Position numbers and translations under genes: made by a program. From Hyphomicrobiales bacterium (GTDB taxonomy: Bacteria > Pseudomonadota > Alphaproteobacteria > Rhizobiales > Xanthobacteraceae), in assembly GCA_023266695.1 (NCBI GenBank), contig JAHFPO010000076.1:1-10632 (forward strand): a stretch of 10,632 nt of DNA, written 5' to 3'. Below the pieces are notes generated by a model that was given only the letters and a program-made list of their open reading frames with translations, was not told the origin of the DNA and did not search any database. Below are positions 1 through 5,866 of the stretch, piece after piece. The stretch's first letter is position 1. Each line of letters opens with the position of its first letter.

Positions 1-337
1 GCCTCCGCCAGGTGAAGGGGCTCGAGCGCTCATAAAGCCAGCGATACTGGGTCACCATCCGGTTCACCTGCGTCATCCGCCAGGCAAGGCTGCCGACGGC
101 GAGAAGATAGAGCGTGTCGGCGAGATAGGAGACGAGCGAAAGAAATTCGCCCTGGAACAGCGCGAAATGGGCAAAGCGCACGGCGACGCCAAGGAGCATC
201 ATATAGAGAATGACCTGCAGGTAAGGCCGCCAGGTCTCGGCGATCGCCTTGCCGGAAGCCCAGGCCGCGCCGCCGCCGATCAAGCCAGTCACGAACAGCA
301 CCTGCAGGAAAGTCTCGGTCGCATAGAGCTTGCCCAT
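1..337 (-). CDS. DUF6867 family small membrane protein (3' end beyond window)
   Basis: The visible 112 residues start at an ATG just after the livF stop, with a strong GGAGG ribosome site overlapping that stop. The chain holds about three hydrophobic segments (near residues 11-28, 39-60 and 66-86), so it is an inner-membrane protein. It carries the motifs I associate with DUF6867: WRPYLQVILYMMLLGVAVRF near 36-54, then a MVTQYRWLYERSSPFTWR tail near 94-111. From memory, family members end shortly after this tail, so probably only a few residues are lost at the window edge. It is the last visible gene of the liv operon. Genes of this family sit beside livHMGF in many Hyphomicrobiales, which suggests a role linked to the importer, but I know of no demonstrated function. 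The family call rests on recalled motif similarity. Confidence 0.8.
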   Translation of the reverse strand, partial: MGKLYATETFLQVLFVTGLIGGGAAWASGKAIAETWRPYLQVILYMMLLGVAVRFAHFALFQGEFLSLVSYLADTLYLLAVGSLAWRMTQVNRMVTQYRWLYERSSPFTWRR

Positions 338-346
338 CGCGCCTCC

Positions 347-1081
347 TTAGTCCCGAGGCACTCTTCCGCCGTCGAGATAGGCCTCGCGCACCTCCGGCCG
401 TTCAAGAAGTTCGCGGCCCGTGCCTTGTAGCGTGATCAGCCCGTTCACCAGCACATAGCCGCGATGGGCGAGTTTCAGCGCATGGTGAGCGTTCTGTTCC
501 ACCAGAAAGATCGTCAACCCCTCGCGCTCGTTGAGATTGCGGATGGCGCCGAAAATCTGTTGCACCAGGAGCGGCGCCAAGCCGAGCGAGGGTTCGTCGA
601 GCAACAAGAGCCGCGGCCGGCTCATCAGCGCGCGTCCGATCGAGAGCATCTGCTGCTCGCCGCCGGACAGCGTGCCGCCGCGCTGCTCGCGACGCTTGGC
701 GAGAATGGGAAACATGGTGAAGACGCGCTCGAGATCCTCGTCGAAATGCACGAATTCGGTGACCGCCGCCCCGAGCTGCAGGTTCTCGAAGACCGTCATG
801 CGCGGGAAGATGCGGCGGCCTTCCGGCGCCTGGGCGATGCGCGAGCGGATGATCTCGTGGGTCGCGAGCCGCGTGATGTCGCGCCCATCGAATATAATTT
901 GGCCCTCGCGCGGCGGCGGTGTGCCGCAGATCGTCATCATCAGCGTCGACTTGCCGGCGCCGTTCGCGCCGATGAGCGTGACGATCTCGCCCTCGCGCAC
1001 CTCGAGATCGACGCCGGCGAGCGCCATGATGTTACCGTAGAAGGTTTTGACCCCGCGGATGGAGAGGAGCGGCGCGCTCAT
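347..1081 (-). CDS. livF: Branched-chain amino acid ABC transporter ATP-binding protein LivF
   Basis: This is one of the two cytoplasmic ATPases that power a LivHMGF-type importer. The 244 residues are the usual LivF length. Visible motifs are Walker A GANGAGKST (38-46), the ABC signature LSGGEQQ (138-144), Walker B LLLLDEP (158-164) followed by SLGLAP, and the switch histidine in EQNAHH (near 199). The LVEQN wording and the APEGRRIFPRMTVFENL segment are typical of LivF rather than LivG. The ATG overlaps the livG stop as ATGA, so the two are translationally coupled. The DUF6867 gene follows 9 bases after the stop. The substrate cannot be read from the ATPase: related cassettes carry amino acids, amides, urea or aromatic acids. 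Confidence 0.95.
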   Translation of the reverse strand: MSAPLLSIRGVKTFYGNIMALAGVDLEVREGEIVTLIGANGAGKSTLMMTICGTPPPREGQIIFDGRDITRLATHEIIRSRIAQAPEGRRIFPRMTVFENLQLGAAVTEFVHFDEDLERVFTMFPILAKRREQRGGTLSGGEQQMLSIGRALMSRPRLLLLDEPSLGLAPLLVQQIFGAIRNLNEREGLTIFLVEQNAHHALKLAHRGYVLVNGLITLQGTGRELLERPEVREAYLDGGRVPRD

Positions 1082-1923
1082 CGACCGATCTCCCTGACCA
1101 CGGATTCGACCTCGTCGTGTTCGACGCCGAGATAGGCGGCGATCACTCTCGGATCGTTGCGCACCTCGGCGGGCGTGCCGTCGGCGATCTTTTGTCCGTA
1201 ATCGAGCACGATCACATGGTCGGAAATCTCCATCACCACATGCATATGGTGCTCGATCAACAGGATCGAGGTGCCGGTCTCCCGGCCGATCCCAATCAGC
1301 AATTCACTGAGTTCGTCGGATTCGCGCGGGTTGAGGCCCGCCGCCGGTTCGTCGAGACAGAGCAGCACCGGGTCCGTGCACATGGCGCGCGCGATCTCGA
1401 GCCGGCGCTGGGCCCCGTAAGGCAACTCGCCGGCGGGATCGTCGGCACGCGCACTGAGCCCGATGCGGTCGAGCCAGTGGCACGCCTTCTCGATCGCCGC
1501 GCGTTCGGCGCGGGCATAGGCGGGCAGGCCCAGGATTCCGAAGAGCGTGAATCCCGATGCGCGCATCAGCGGATTGTGCTGCGCCACCAGAAGATTCTCC
1601 AGCACGGTCATGCCCTGGAACAGGCGGATGTTCTGGAATGTACGCGCGACGCGGGCCCTGGATGCGATGTGAAAGTCGAACAGCCGTTCGAGCAGAAATT
1701 CCCTGCCGTCCGCATGGGCGAGCCGGATCATGCCTTCGTGCGGCTGATAGAAACCGGTGACGCAATTGAACACCGTGGTCTTGCCGGCGCCGTTCGGGCC
1801 GATGATGGCGGTGATCTCGCCGCGCTTCGCCGCAAACGATAGATCGTCGACGGCGAGGAGGCCGCCGAAGCGCATGGTCAGATGTACGACGTCGAGGATC
1901 GGGGTTTGTGCCGGAGAGATCAT
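1078..1923 (-). CDS. livG: Branched-chain amino acid ABC transporter ATP-binding protein LivG
   Basis: This is the second cytoplasmic ATPase of the importer, 281 residues. Walker A is GPNGAGKTT (42-50). The Q-loop region reads ARTFQNIRLF (93-102). The signature is the LivG-type LPYGAQRRLEIARAM (167-181) rather than LSGGQ. Walker B is VLLCLDEP (186-193), followed by AAGLNP, and the switch histidine lies in IEHHMHVVM (near 226). The reading frame is open for another 32 codons upstream, but those lie inside livM and encode a basic, low-complexity stretch unlike the family. The start chosen is the ATG overlapping the livM stop as ATGA, which gives the family's normal N-terminus (ILDVVHLTMRFGGLLAVDD). 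It forms a heterodimer with LivF. Confidence 0.95.
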   Translation of the reverse strand: MISPAQTPILDVVHLTMRFGGLLAVDDLSFAAKRGEITAIIGPNGAGKTTVFNCVTGFYQPHEGMIRLAHADGREFLLERLFDFHIASRARVARTFQNIRLFQGMTVLENLLVAQHNPLMRASGFTLFGILGLPAYARAERAAIEKACHWLDRIGLSARADDPAGELPYGAQRRLEIARAMCTDPVLLCLDEPAAGLNPRESDELSELLIGIGRETGTSILLIEHHMHVVMEISDHVIVLDYGQKIADGTPAEVRNDPRVIAAYLGVEHDEVESVVREIGR

Positions 1924-3245
1924 CGGCGCGCCTCCTCGACGATGGCGGCGGGGATGATCTTGCGCTCCACGAGATGCACCGAAGGCGAGCGGTGCGCGAC
2001 CAGGCCGCGCGGACGCCACACCATGATCGCGACCATCACCAGGCCGAAGACCAGCATGCGGAACTGTTCGAATCCGCGAAACAGCTCGAAGCCGCCGATC
2101 ATCACCAGCGCCGCGATGGCGACGCCGAGCTGGGAGCCCATACCGCCGAGCACGACGATGGCGAGCACCAGTGCCGATTCCATGAACACGAAAGATTCCG
2201 GGCTGATGAAACCCTGGCGAGTGGCGAAAAAGGAGCCGGCGATGCCGCCGATGAGCGCGCCGATCGCGAAGGCAGTGAGCTTGGTGTGGGTGGTGTTGAT
2301 GCCGAGCGAGCGGCAGGCGATCTCGTCCTCGCGCAGCGCTTCCCAGGCCCGCCCGATGGGAAGCCGGCGCAGGCGGAGCGTCACGAAATTGGTGAGGAGC
2401 GCGAGTGCGAGGATGACATAGAACAGGAACACGACGCGGTGGGTGGGTGTGAATTCGAGGCCGAAGGCGGCCGCAAACCCGTGTTCGTCGTCGCTGAAGG
2501 GAATGCCGAAGAAAGACGGGCGCGGAATACCGGAAATGCCGTTCGGCCCGCCGGTGAGGCTCTGCCAGTTGATGATGACGAGGCGGATGATCTCGCCGAA
2601 GGCGAGGGTGACGATCGCCAGATAATCACCGCGCAGACGCAGGACCGGAAAACCCAGGAGCACGCCCCAGAAGGCGGCGAAAATCCCCGCGAGCGGCAGG
2701 CAGATCCAGAACGACAGACCGAAGTGCTGCGCGATCAGCGCGTAGCTATAGGCGCCGACCGCGTAGAAGGCGACGTAGCCGAGGTCGAGGAGGCCGGCGA
2801 GGCCGACCACCACATTCAATCCCCAACCCAGCATCACATAGGTCAGTACCAGAATGCCGAGGTCGAGAATGTAGCGGTTGGAATAGAACAGAAACGGCGT
2901 CGCGAGGGCGAAGGCGAGGAGCGCCGGCGCGGCGTAGTGGCCGAGGCGATCGAGTTTCGCCGCGAGGCCCGCGGGCACGAGCGCGCCGGGATCGATGTCG
3001 ACCCCGCGGCGAAACCACAAAGCGACCGCGAAGCGTCCGGCGAACACGATGGCGACGGCAGCCGCGAGCAAGAAGGGTCGCGGAATCAGCGCGAGCTGCT
3101 GGCTGATCTGGCTCTGTTCGGTACGCAATCCGAGGATCAGCGAGAACAGGCCGAAGGCGACGAGCGCGGCCAGTCCCGCGTCCTTGAGCGCGCCCGCGAC
3201 GTCGAGCTTGGTGCCCGCTCTGGCGCTTTCGGCCCCGTTCGTCAT
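1920..3245 (-). CDS. livM: Branched-chain amino acid ABC transporter permease LivM
   Basis: This 441-residue integral membrane permease is close to the long E. coli-type LivM. Residues 1 to about 110 carry two extra hydrophobic segments, matching the N-terminal extension (DUF3382 type) of long LivM proteins. The core follows: RYILDLGILVLTYVMLGWGL, then NVVVGLAGLLDLGYVAFYAV, then PVLRLRGDYLAIVTLAFGEI. The cytoplasmic coupling loop GRAWEALREDEIACRSLGIN is the EAA-like motif that docks on the ATPases. The C-terminus is hydrophilic and basic. The start lies 15 bases after the livH stop and has only a weak ribosome site, so translation may depend on coupling to livH. It pairs with LivH to form the membrane channel. 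Confidence 0.94.
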   Translation of the reverse strand: MTNGAESARAGTKLDVAGALKDAGLAALVAFGLFSLILGLRTEQSQISQQLALIPRPFLLAAAVAIVFAGRFAVALWFRRGVDIDPGALVPAGLAAKLDRLGHYAAPALLAFALATPFLFYSNRYILDLGILVLTYVMLGWGLNVVVGLAGLLDLGYVAFYAVGAYSYALIAQHFGLSFWICLPLAGIFAAFWGVLLGFPVLRLRGDYLAIVTLAFGEIIRLVIINWQSLTGGPNGISGIPRPSFFGIPFSDDEHGFAAAFGLEFTPTHRVVFLFYVILALALLTNFVTLRLRRLPIGRAWEALREDEIACRSLGINTTHTKLTAFAIGALIGGIAGSFFATRQGFISPESFVFMESALVLAIVVLGGMGSQLGVAIAALVMIGGFELFRGFEQFRMLVFGLVMVAIMVWRPRGLVAHRSPSVHLVERKIIPAAIVEEARR

Positions 3246-3260
3246 GCGCGGGATATGGCC

Positions 3261-4175
3261 TCAGACCTTCTCGACATCCGGCCGGCCGAGAATGCCGGTC
3301 GGCAGGAAGATCAGCACCAGCACGAGAATCGAGAAGGCGGCGACGTCCTTGTACTCGATCGAGAAATAGGCGGACCACAAGGTCTCGATCATCCCGATCA
3401 AGAGGCCGCCGAGCATGGCGCCGGGGAGCGAGCCGATGCCGCCGAGGACGGCGGCGGTGAAGGCCTTCACGCCGGCGACGAATCCGATGAAGAAATCGAT
3501 CACGCCATAATAGAGCAAATACATAATACCGGCGACCGCGGCGAGCGCCGCGCCGATCACGAAGGTGAGCGAAATGGTGCGGTCGGTGTCGACGCCGAGC
3601 AGCGAGGCCATCTTCAGGTCCTGCTCGCAGGCCCGCATGTCGCGGCCGAGCCGGGTGGCGGCGACCAGCCAGGAGAAGGCGAGCATCAGGACGAAGGTAG
3701 TCAGCACGATCAGGATCTGGATGTTGGACAACTGTACCGCGAAGCCGTCGTGCTCCAGGAGCGTGTAGCCGCCGGTGACGAGCGGCGGCAGCGGCTTCAC
3801 GCGCGCGCCCTGGGTGATCTGGATGTAGTTCTGCAGCACGATCGACATGCCGATGGCGGAAATCAGCGGTGCCAACCGGAACGAGCCGCGCAAGGGCCGG
3901 TAGGCGATGCGCTCGACCGCCCAGCCATAGAGCGCCGTCAATGCCATGGCGATCAGGAGCACGAGGAAGAGCGCGAGCGGGATCGCAGTGAGGCCGATCG
4001 CGACCAGGGCGAGGAAGGCGATGAGGGCGAGGAAGGCGCCAACCATGAACACGTCGCCGTGGGCGAAATTGATCATGCCGATGATGCCATAGACCATGGT
4101 GTAGCCGATGGCGACGAGGCCATAGATCGAGCCGAGCGCGATGCCGTTGATGAACTGCTGCAGGAAGTATTCCAC
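3261..4175 (-). CDS. livH: Branched-chain amino acid ABC transporter permease LivH (GTG start)
   Basis: This is the first gene of the importer operon and encodes the second membrane permease, 304 residues from the chosen start (E. coli LivH is about 308). The N-terminus reads MEYFLQQFINGIALGSIYGL, followed by the conserved INFAHGD motif (35-41). The cytoplasmic coupling loop is GRDMRACEQDLKMASLLGVD. The GTG is preferred because a GGGGAG ribosome site precedes it by 9 bases and because LivH proteins normally begin with this (M)EYF-type sequence. An in-frame ATG at 4193 would add six residues (MGERGR) but has no ribosome site. The frame stays open further upstream, but that part reads as arginine- and proline-rich noise. 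The 5' leader is shared with the divergent flavin reductase gene. Confidence 0.93.
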   Translation of the reverse strand: MEYFLQQFINGIALGSIYGLVAIGYTMVYGIIGMINFAHGDVFMVGAFLALIAFLALVAIGLTAIPLALFLVLLIAMALTALYGWAVERIAYRPLRGSFRLAPLISAIGMSIVLQNYIQITQGARVKPLPPLVTGGYTLLEHDGFAVQLSNIQILIVLTTFVLMLAFSWLVAATRLGRDMRACEQDLKMASLLGVDTDRTISLTFVIGAALAAVAGIMYLLYYGVIDFFIGFVAGVKAFTAAVLGGIGSLPGAMLGGLLIGMIETLWSAYFSIEYKDVAAFSILVLVLIFLPTGILGRPDVEKV

Positions 4176-4184
4176 GCGTCCCCG

Positions 4185-4190
4185 CTCCCC
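4185..4190 (-). promoter_or_regulatory. Ribosome binding site of livH
   Basis: GGGGAG on the minus strand lies 9 bases before the GTG at 4175. It sits inside the six extra codons that the ATG at 4193 would add, so it argues for the GTG as the true start of livH. Confidence 0.6.
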
Positions 4191-4261
4191 CATGTGTTCG
4201 GGCCGGCCGGTCCAGGCCCCTGCGGCGGTCGGCCCCTCGTCCGATCCGGCGCGAAACCGAG

Positions 4262-4289
4262 GTGTAGCGCGGCCGAATGTCGGGGACAA
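4262..4289 (-). promoter_or_regulatory. Possible housekeeping promoter of the liv operon
   Basis: On the minus strand, TTGTCC (4289-4284) is followed after 16 bases by CTACAC (4267-4262), a loose match to a sigma-70-type -35/-10 pair. It would start transcription roughly 80 bases before the livH GTG. Both boxes are imperfect, and alphaproteobacterial -10 boxes are poorly conserved, so this is only a candidate. Confidence 0.25.
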
Positions 4290-4332
4290 ATCGGGGTTTT
4301 GCTCGGATGCGCGGCGGCCGATCGCCCGGCCG

Positions 4333-4361
4333 TTGACAAACAGCGGTCGAAGTCCGATCCC
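4333..4361 (+). promoter_or_regulatory. Possible promoter of the flavin reductase gene (perfect -35, weak -10)
   Basis: A perfect TTGACA (4333-4338) lies 31 bases before the ATG of the flavin reductase gene. At 17-base spacing the -10 position reads GATCCC, which is poor. If this promoter is real, transcription would start at or a few bases before the ATG, giving a nearly leaderless message. That would fit the lack of a ribosome site there. Confidence 0.35.
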
Positions 4362-4369
4362 CTCGGCGC

Positions 4370-4912
4370 ATGAGCTGGATCGATCAACGATCCGACGGAG
4401 CGATCGAAACGGCCGGCGCGGGGCCGCTGAAGACCGTCGAGGCGGCGCTCTTCCGCGAAGCGATGGCACGATTGGGTGCCGCGGTTCATGTGGTCACCAC
4501 CGCCGGGCCGGGCGGCAAGACCGGCTTCACCGCCACCGCGATCATCTCGGTCTCCGATCAGCCGGCGACGCTTCTCGTCTGTCTCAACCGCCAGAGCCAG
4601 GTCATGCCGGTGCTGCAACAAAACAACGTGTTGTGCGTCAACACGCTCGGCGCCGGCGAGGCGGAGATCGCCGACATCTTCGCCGGCCGTACCGGCATCT
4701 TCATGGAAGAGCGGTTCAAGCACGGCCAATGGACGACCCTGAAGACGGGCTCCCCCGTGCTCGCCTCGGCGGTCATCGCCTTCGACTGCCGCATCTTCGA
4801 AGTGAAGGCGATCGCCTCGCACGATGTTTATTTCTGCGCGGTCGAGGCAATCCGGCAGGGCCCGGCGGGCCCGGTGCTGGTCTATCACGAGCGCGCCTAC
4901 AAGCGCGTGTGA
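4370..4912 (+). CDS. Flavin reductase family protein (HpaC/RutF-like)
   Basis: The 180-residue protein has the single FMN-binding split-barrel domain of the HpaC/RutF/PheA2 flavin reductases. These reduce free FMN or FAD with NAD(P)H, often for a partner monooxygenase. Family marks are FREAMARLGAAVHVVTT (28-44), GFTATAIISVSDQPATLLVC (52-71), NNVLCVNTL (85-93), the EERF...W..L..GSPVL stretch (113-131) and SHDVYFCAVEAI (150-161). The first 25 residues are a nonconserved leader. The ATG at 4370 has no clear ribosome site. An internal ATG at 4463 would cut into the conserved helix, so the longer form is kept. No partner monooxygenase is in the window, so the physiological acceptor is unknown. It diverges from livH and converges on a 27-codon membrane peptide gene 34 bases away. 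Confidence 0.88.
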   Translation: MSWIDQRSDGAIETAGAGPLKTVEAALFREAMARLGAAVHVVTTAGPGGKTGFTATAIISVSDQPATLLVCLNRQSQVMPVLQQNNVLCVNTLGAGEAEIADIFAGRTGIFMEERFKHGQWTTLKTGSPVLASAVIAFDCRIFEVKAIASHDVYFCAVEAIRQGPAGPVLVYHERAYKRV

Positions 4913-4946
4913 ACCACGGCGCTCTGTCGTATGGCGGAGCTGATCG

Positions 4947-5030
4947 TCAGTTAAGTCCGCCGAACAGCCAGATCAGAATGAGAAAGGGGATCGGAACCCC
5001 AAGCAGGAACAACAGAAGATAACGCGCCAT
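4947..5030 (-). CDS. 27-residue single-helix membrane peptide
   Basis: This short ORF begins with ATG at 5030 and ends with TGA. The peptide starts MARYLLLFLLGVPIPFLILI and closes with WLFGGLN. Almost the whole chain is hydrophobic with one Arg near the start, so it should form one membrane helix, kinked at Pro-Ile-Pro, with the N-terminus inside. A GGGAG ribosome site lies 7 bases before the ATG. A GGAAC-N17-GTT promoter lies further upstream, predicting a leader of about 25 bases. Codon use (CTG, CTT, CTC, ATC, TTC) is plausible for this genome. I have the impression that peptides of this layout occur in other proteobacteria without annotation, but I cannot name a family. The function is unknown, possibly membrane stress related. 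Confidence 0.6.
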   Translation of the reverse strand: MARYLLLFLLGVPIPFLILIWLFGGLN

Positions 5031-5060
5031 CGTTTTTCTCCCAACAGAATTCCTGAAAGA

Positions 5061-5085
5061 AACTCTTCCGCGCGGTGCCGGTTCC
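5061..5085 (-). promoter_or_regulatory. EcfG-type general stress promoter for the 27-residue peptide gene
   Basis: On the minus strand GGAAC (5085-5081) is followed by exactly 17 bases and then GTT (5063-5061). This matches the alphaproteobacterial EcfG consensus, GGAAC-N16/17-GTT. The preferred C before GTT is A here. The predicted start is about 25 bases before the peptide's ATG. Confidence 0.6.
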
Positions 5086-5147
5086 GTTGCCAGCGGGTTT
5101 TCCGATTGGTTACGCGATGATGGCGATTTTATTCATCGGCATTTACC

Positions 5148-5172
5148 GGAACGAAATCTCTGTTCGCGCGTT
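5148..5172 (+). promoter_or_regulatory. EcfG-type general stress promoter for the PGQ-repeat protein gene
   Basis: GGAAC (5148-5152) is followed by 17 bases and GTT (5170-5172), preceded by the preferred C (CGTT). This is a full match to the EcfG consensus. Transcription would start near 5180, leaving a leader of about 25 bases that contains the GGAG ribosome site. Confidence 0.65.
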
Positions 5173-5195
5173 GTAGTGCGGGGCGATAACTCCAT

Positions 5196-5199
5196 GGAG
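5196..5199 (+). promoter_or_regulatory. Ribosome binding site deciding the start of the PGQ-repeat gene
   Basis: GGAG lies 6 bases before the ATG at 5206. It overlaps an alternative in-frame ATG at 5194, which has no ribosome site of its own, so 5206 is the better start. Confidence 0.6.
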
Positions 5200-5205
5200 T
5201 ACACG

Positions 5206-5388
5206 ATGGGTAACCAAAATCCGCGCAACCCGAACCCCGGCCAACGGCAGCAGCAGACTCCGAAGCCGGGTCAGCAGCAGGGTGGTGGTCAGAAGCCGGG
5301 TCAGCAGACGCAGCAACCGGGTCAGCAGACGCAGCAGCCGGGTCAGGGTGGCCAGCAAGGCGGCCAACAGGGCGGAATCAACCGCTAA
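5206..5388 (+). CDS. 60-residue disordered Pro-Gly-Gln repeat protein
   Basis: The product is a hydrophilic low-complexity protein made almost only of Gln, Gly, Pro, Asn, Lys and Thr. It begins MGNQNPRNPNPGQRQQQ, passes through copies of a PGQQ(T)QQ unit, and ends in GGQQGG blocks and INR. It has no Cys, no hydrophobic stretch and no signal peptide, so it is very probably intrinsically disordered and cytoplasmic. The start was chosen by the GGAG site 6 bases before the ATG; an upstream in-frame ATG (5194) and GTG (5176) are less likely. It has its own EcfG-type promoter and a strong terminator, so it forms a one-gene unit. I recognise no named family. A role in desiccation or osmotic protection would fit the composition and promoter, but that is inference. 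Confidence 0.65.
   Translation: MGNQNPRNPNPGQRQQQTPKPGQQQGGGQKPGQQTQQPGQQTQQPGQGGQQGGQQGGINR
5266..5346 (+). repeat. Short in-frame tandem repeat (21-base unit, PGQQTQQ)
   Basis: CCGGGTCAG occurs four times, at 5266, 5296, 5317 and 5338. The units at 5296-5316 and 5317-5337 are 21 bases each and differ only in the last base. Each encodes PGQQTQQ. Units in multiples of three keep the frame, so the copy number could vary between strains without breaking the gene. Confidence 0.75.
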
Positions 5389-5410
5389 CACTCCCGCCAA
5401 TTCTTCAAGG

Positions 5411-5436
5411 AGCCCCGCCGGTGGCGGGGCTCTTTC
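5411..5436 (+). terminator. Rho-independent terminator of the PGQ-repeat gene
   Basis: AGCCCCGCC (5411-5419) pairs perfectly with GGCGGGGCT (5423-5431) around a GGT loop, and a CTTTCG tail follows. It lies 22 bases after the stop codon. The opposite strand lacks a T tract after the stem, so it is less likely to serve the convergent pcaC. Confidence 0.8.
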
Positions 5437-5466
5437 GTTCAGGCGAGGCTTGGCTGAATTCTTCCC

Positions 5467-5862
5467 TCAACCCGCCTTGGCTTTCTCGATCTCGGCGATG
5501 ACCTGGGCCGCCTCGTTGAAGGCGGTGTTCGCCGCCGGTATGCCGCAATAGATCGCTTGCTGGAGCAGCAGCTCCTTGATGTCTTCCTTGGAAAAGCCCC
5601 CCTGGGTGAGCGCGGCGCGCGTGTGGATGCGGAACTCCTCCCAGCGCGAGGCCGCCACCATGGAGGCGATCACGATAATGCGGCGGGTGCGCTCGTCGAA
5701 ATGGGGCCGCATCCAGACGTCGCCCCAGCAGTAGCGCGTGAGCAGATCGAGAAAATCGGCGTTGAAATCGGTCTTGCGCTGGATCGACCGCTCGACCCAG
5801 GCATCGCCCAGCACCTTGCGGCGCTTCTTCATGCCGTTGTCGAAATGAGTCTTGTCGTCCAT
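5467..5862 (-). CDS. pcaC: 4-carboxymuconolactone decarboxylase
   Basis: PcaC decarboxylates 4-carboxymuconolactone to 3-oxoadipate enol-lactone in the protocatechuate branch of the beta-ketoadipate pathway. The 131 residues match the usual PcaC length of about 130. Family marks are GMKKRRKVLGDAWVERS (10-26), the LLTRYCWGDVWMRP block (40-53), TRRIIVIASMVAASRWEEF (59-77) with IHTRAAL following, and LLLQQAIYCGIPAANTAF (98-115). The His in FRIHTRAAL and the Cys in YCG fall in the conserved core. Where many homologues have NLAMLAAL this protein has VIASMVAA, a mild divergence. The ATG is 4 bases past the pcaD stop and has an AAAGGA ribosome site. The frame stays open further upstream inside pcaD, but that part is not family-like. 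Carboxymuconolactone decarboxylase-like peroxidases are the alternative, made unlikely by the adjacent pcaD. Confidence 0.9.
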   Translation of the reverse strand: MDDKTHFDNGMKKRRKVLGDAWVERSIQRKTDFNADFLDLLTRYCWGDVWMRPHFDERTRRIIVIASMVAASRWEEFRIHTRAALTQGGFSKEDIKELLLQQAIYCGIPAANTAFNEAAQVIAEIEKAKAG

Positions 5863-5866
5863 GGCG

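Noticed and set aside
464..1842. Long plus-strand frames opposite livF and livG
   Set aside because: They are antisense to intact ABC ATPases and show no domain motifs or ribosome sites.
1924..2019. A 32-codon upstream extension of livG
   Set aside because: It lies inside livM and encodes a low-complexity basic stretch, while the ATG at 1923 forms an ATGA overlap and gives the normal LivG N-terminus.
1908..4373. An 821-codon open frame on the plus strand opposite livM and livH
   Set aside because: It is antisense to two clear permease genes. Its translation is a charge-rich Glu/Asp/Arg/His mixture without any fold, as expected from GC-biased codons read backwards.
4921..4940. GCTCTG/CGGAGC hairpin after the flavin reductase gene
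   Set aside because: The stem is only 6 bp with a G-T pair and has no T tract on either strand, so it is too weak to call a terminator.
4141..5022. A 293-codon plus-strand frame overlapping the flavin reductase gene
   Set aside because: It is a frame-shifted shadow of the flavin reductase and antisense livH; its product is arginine-rich with no domain.
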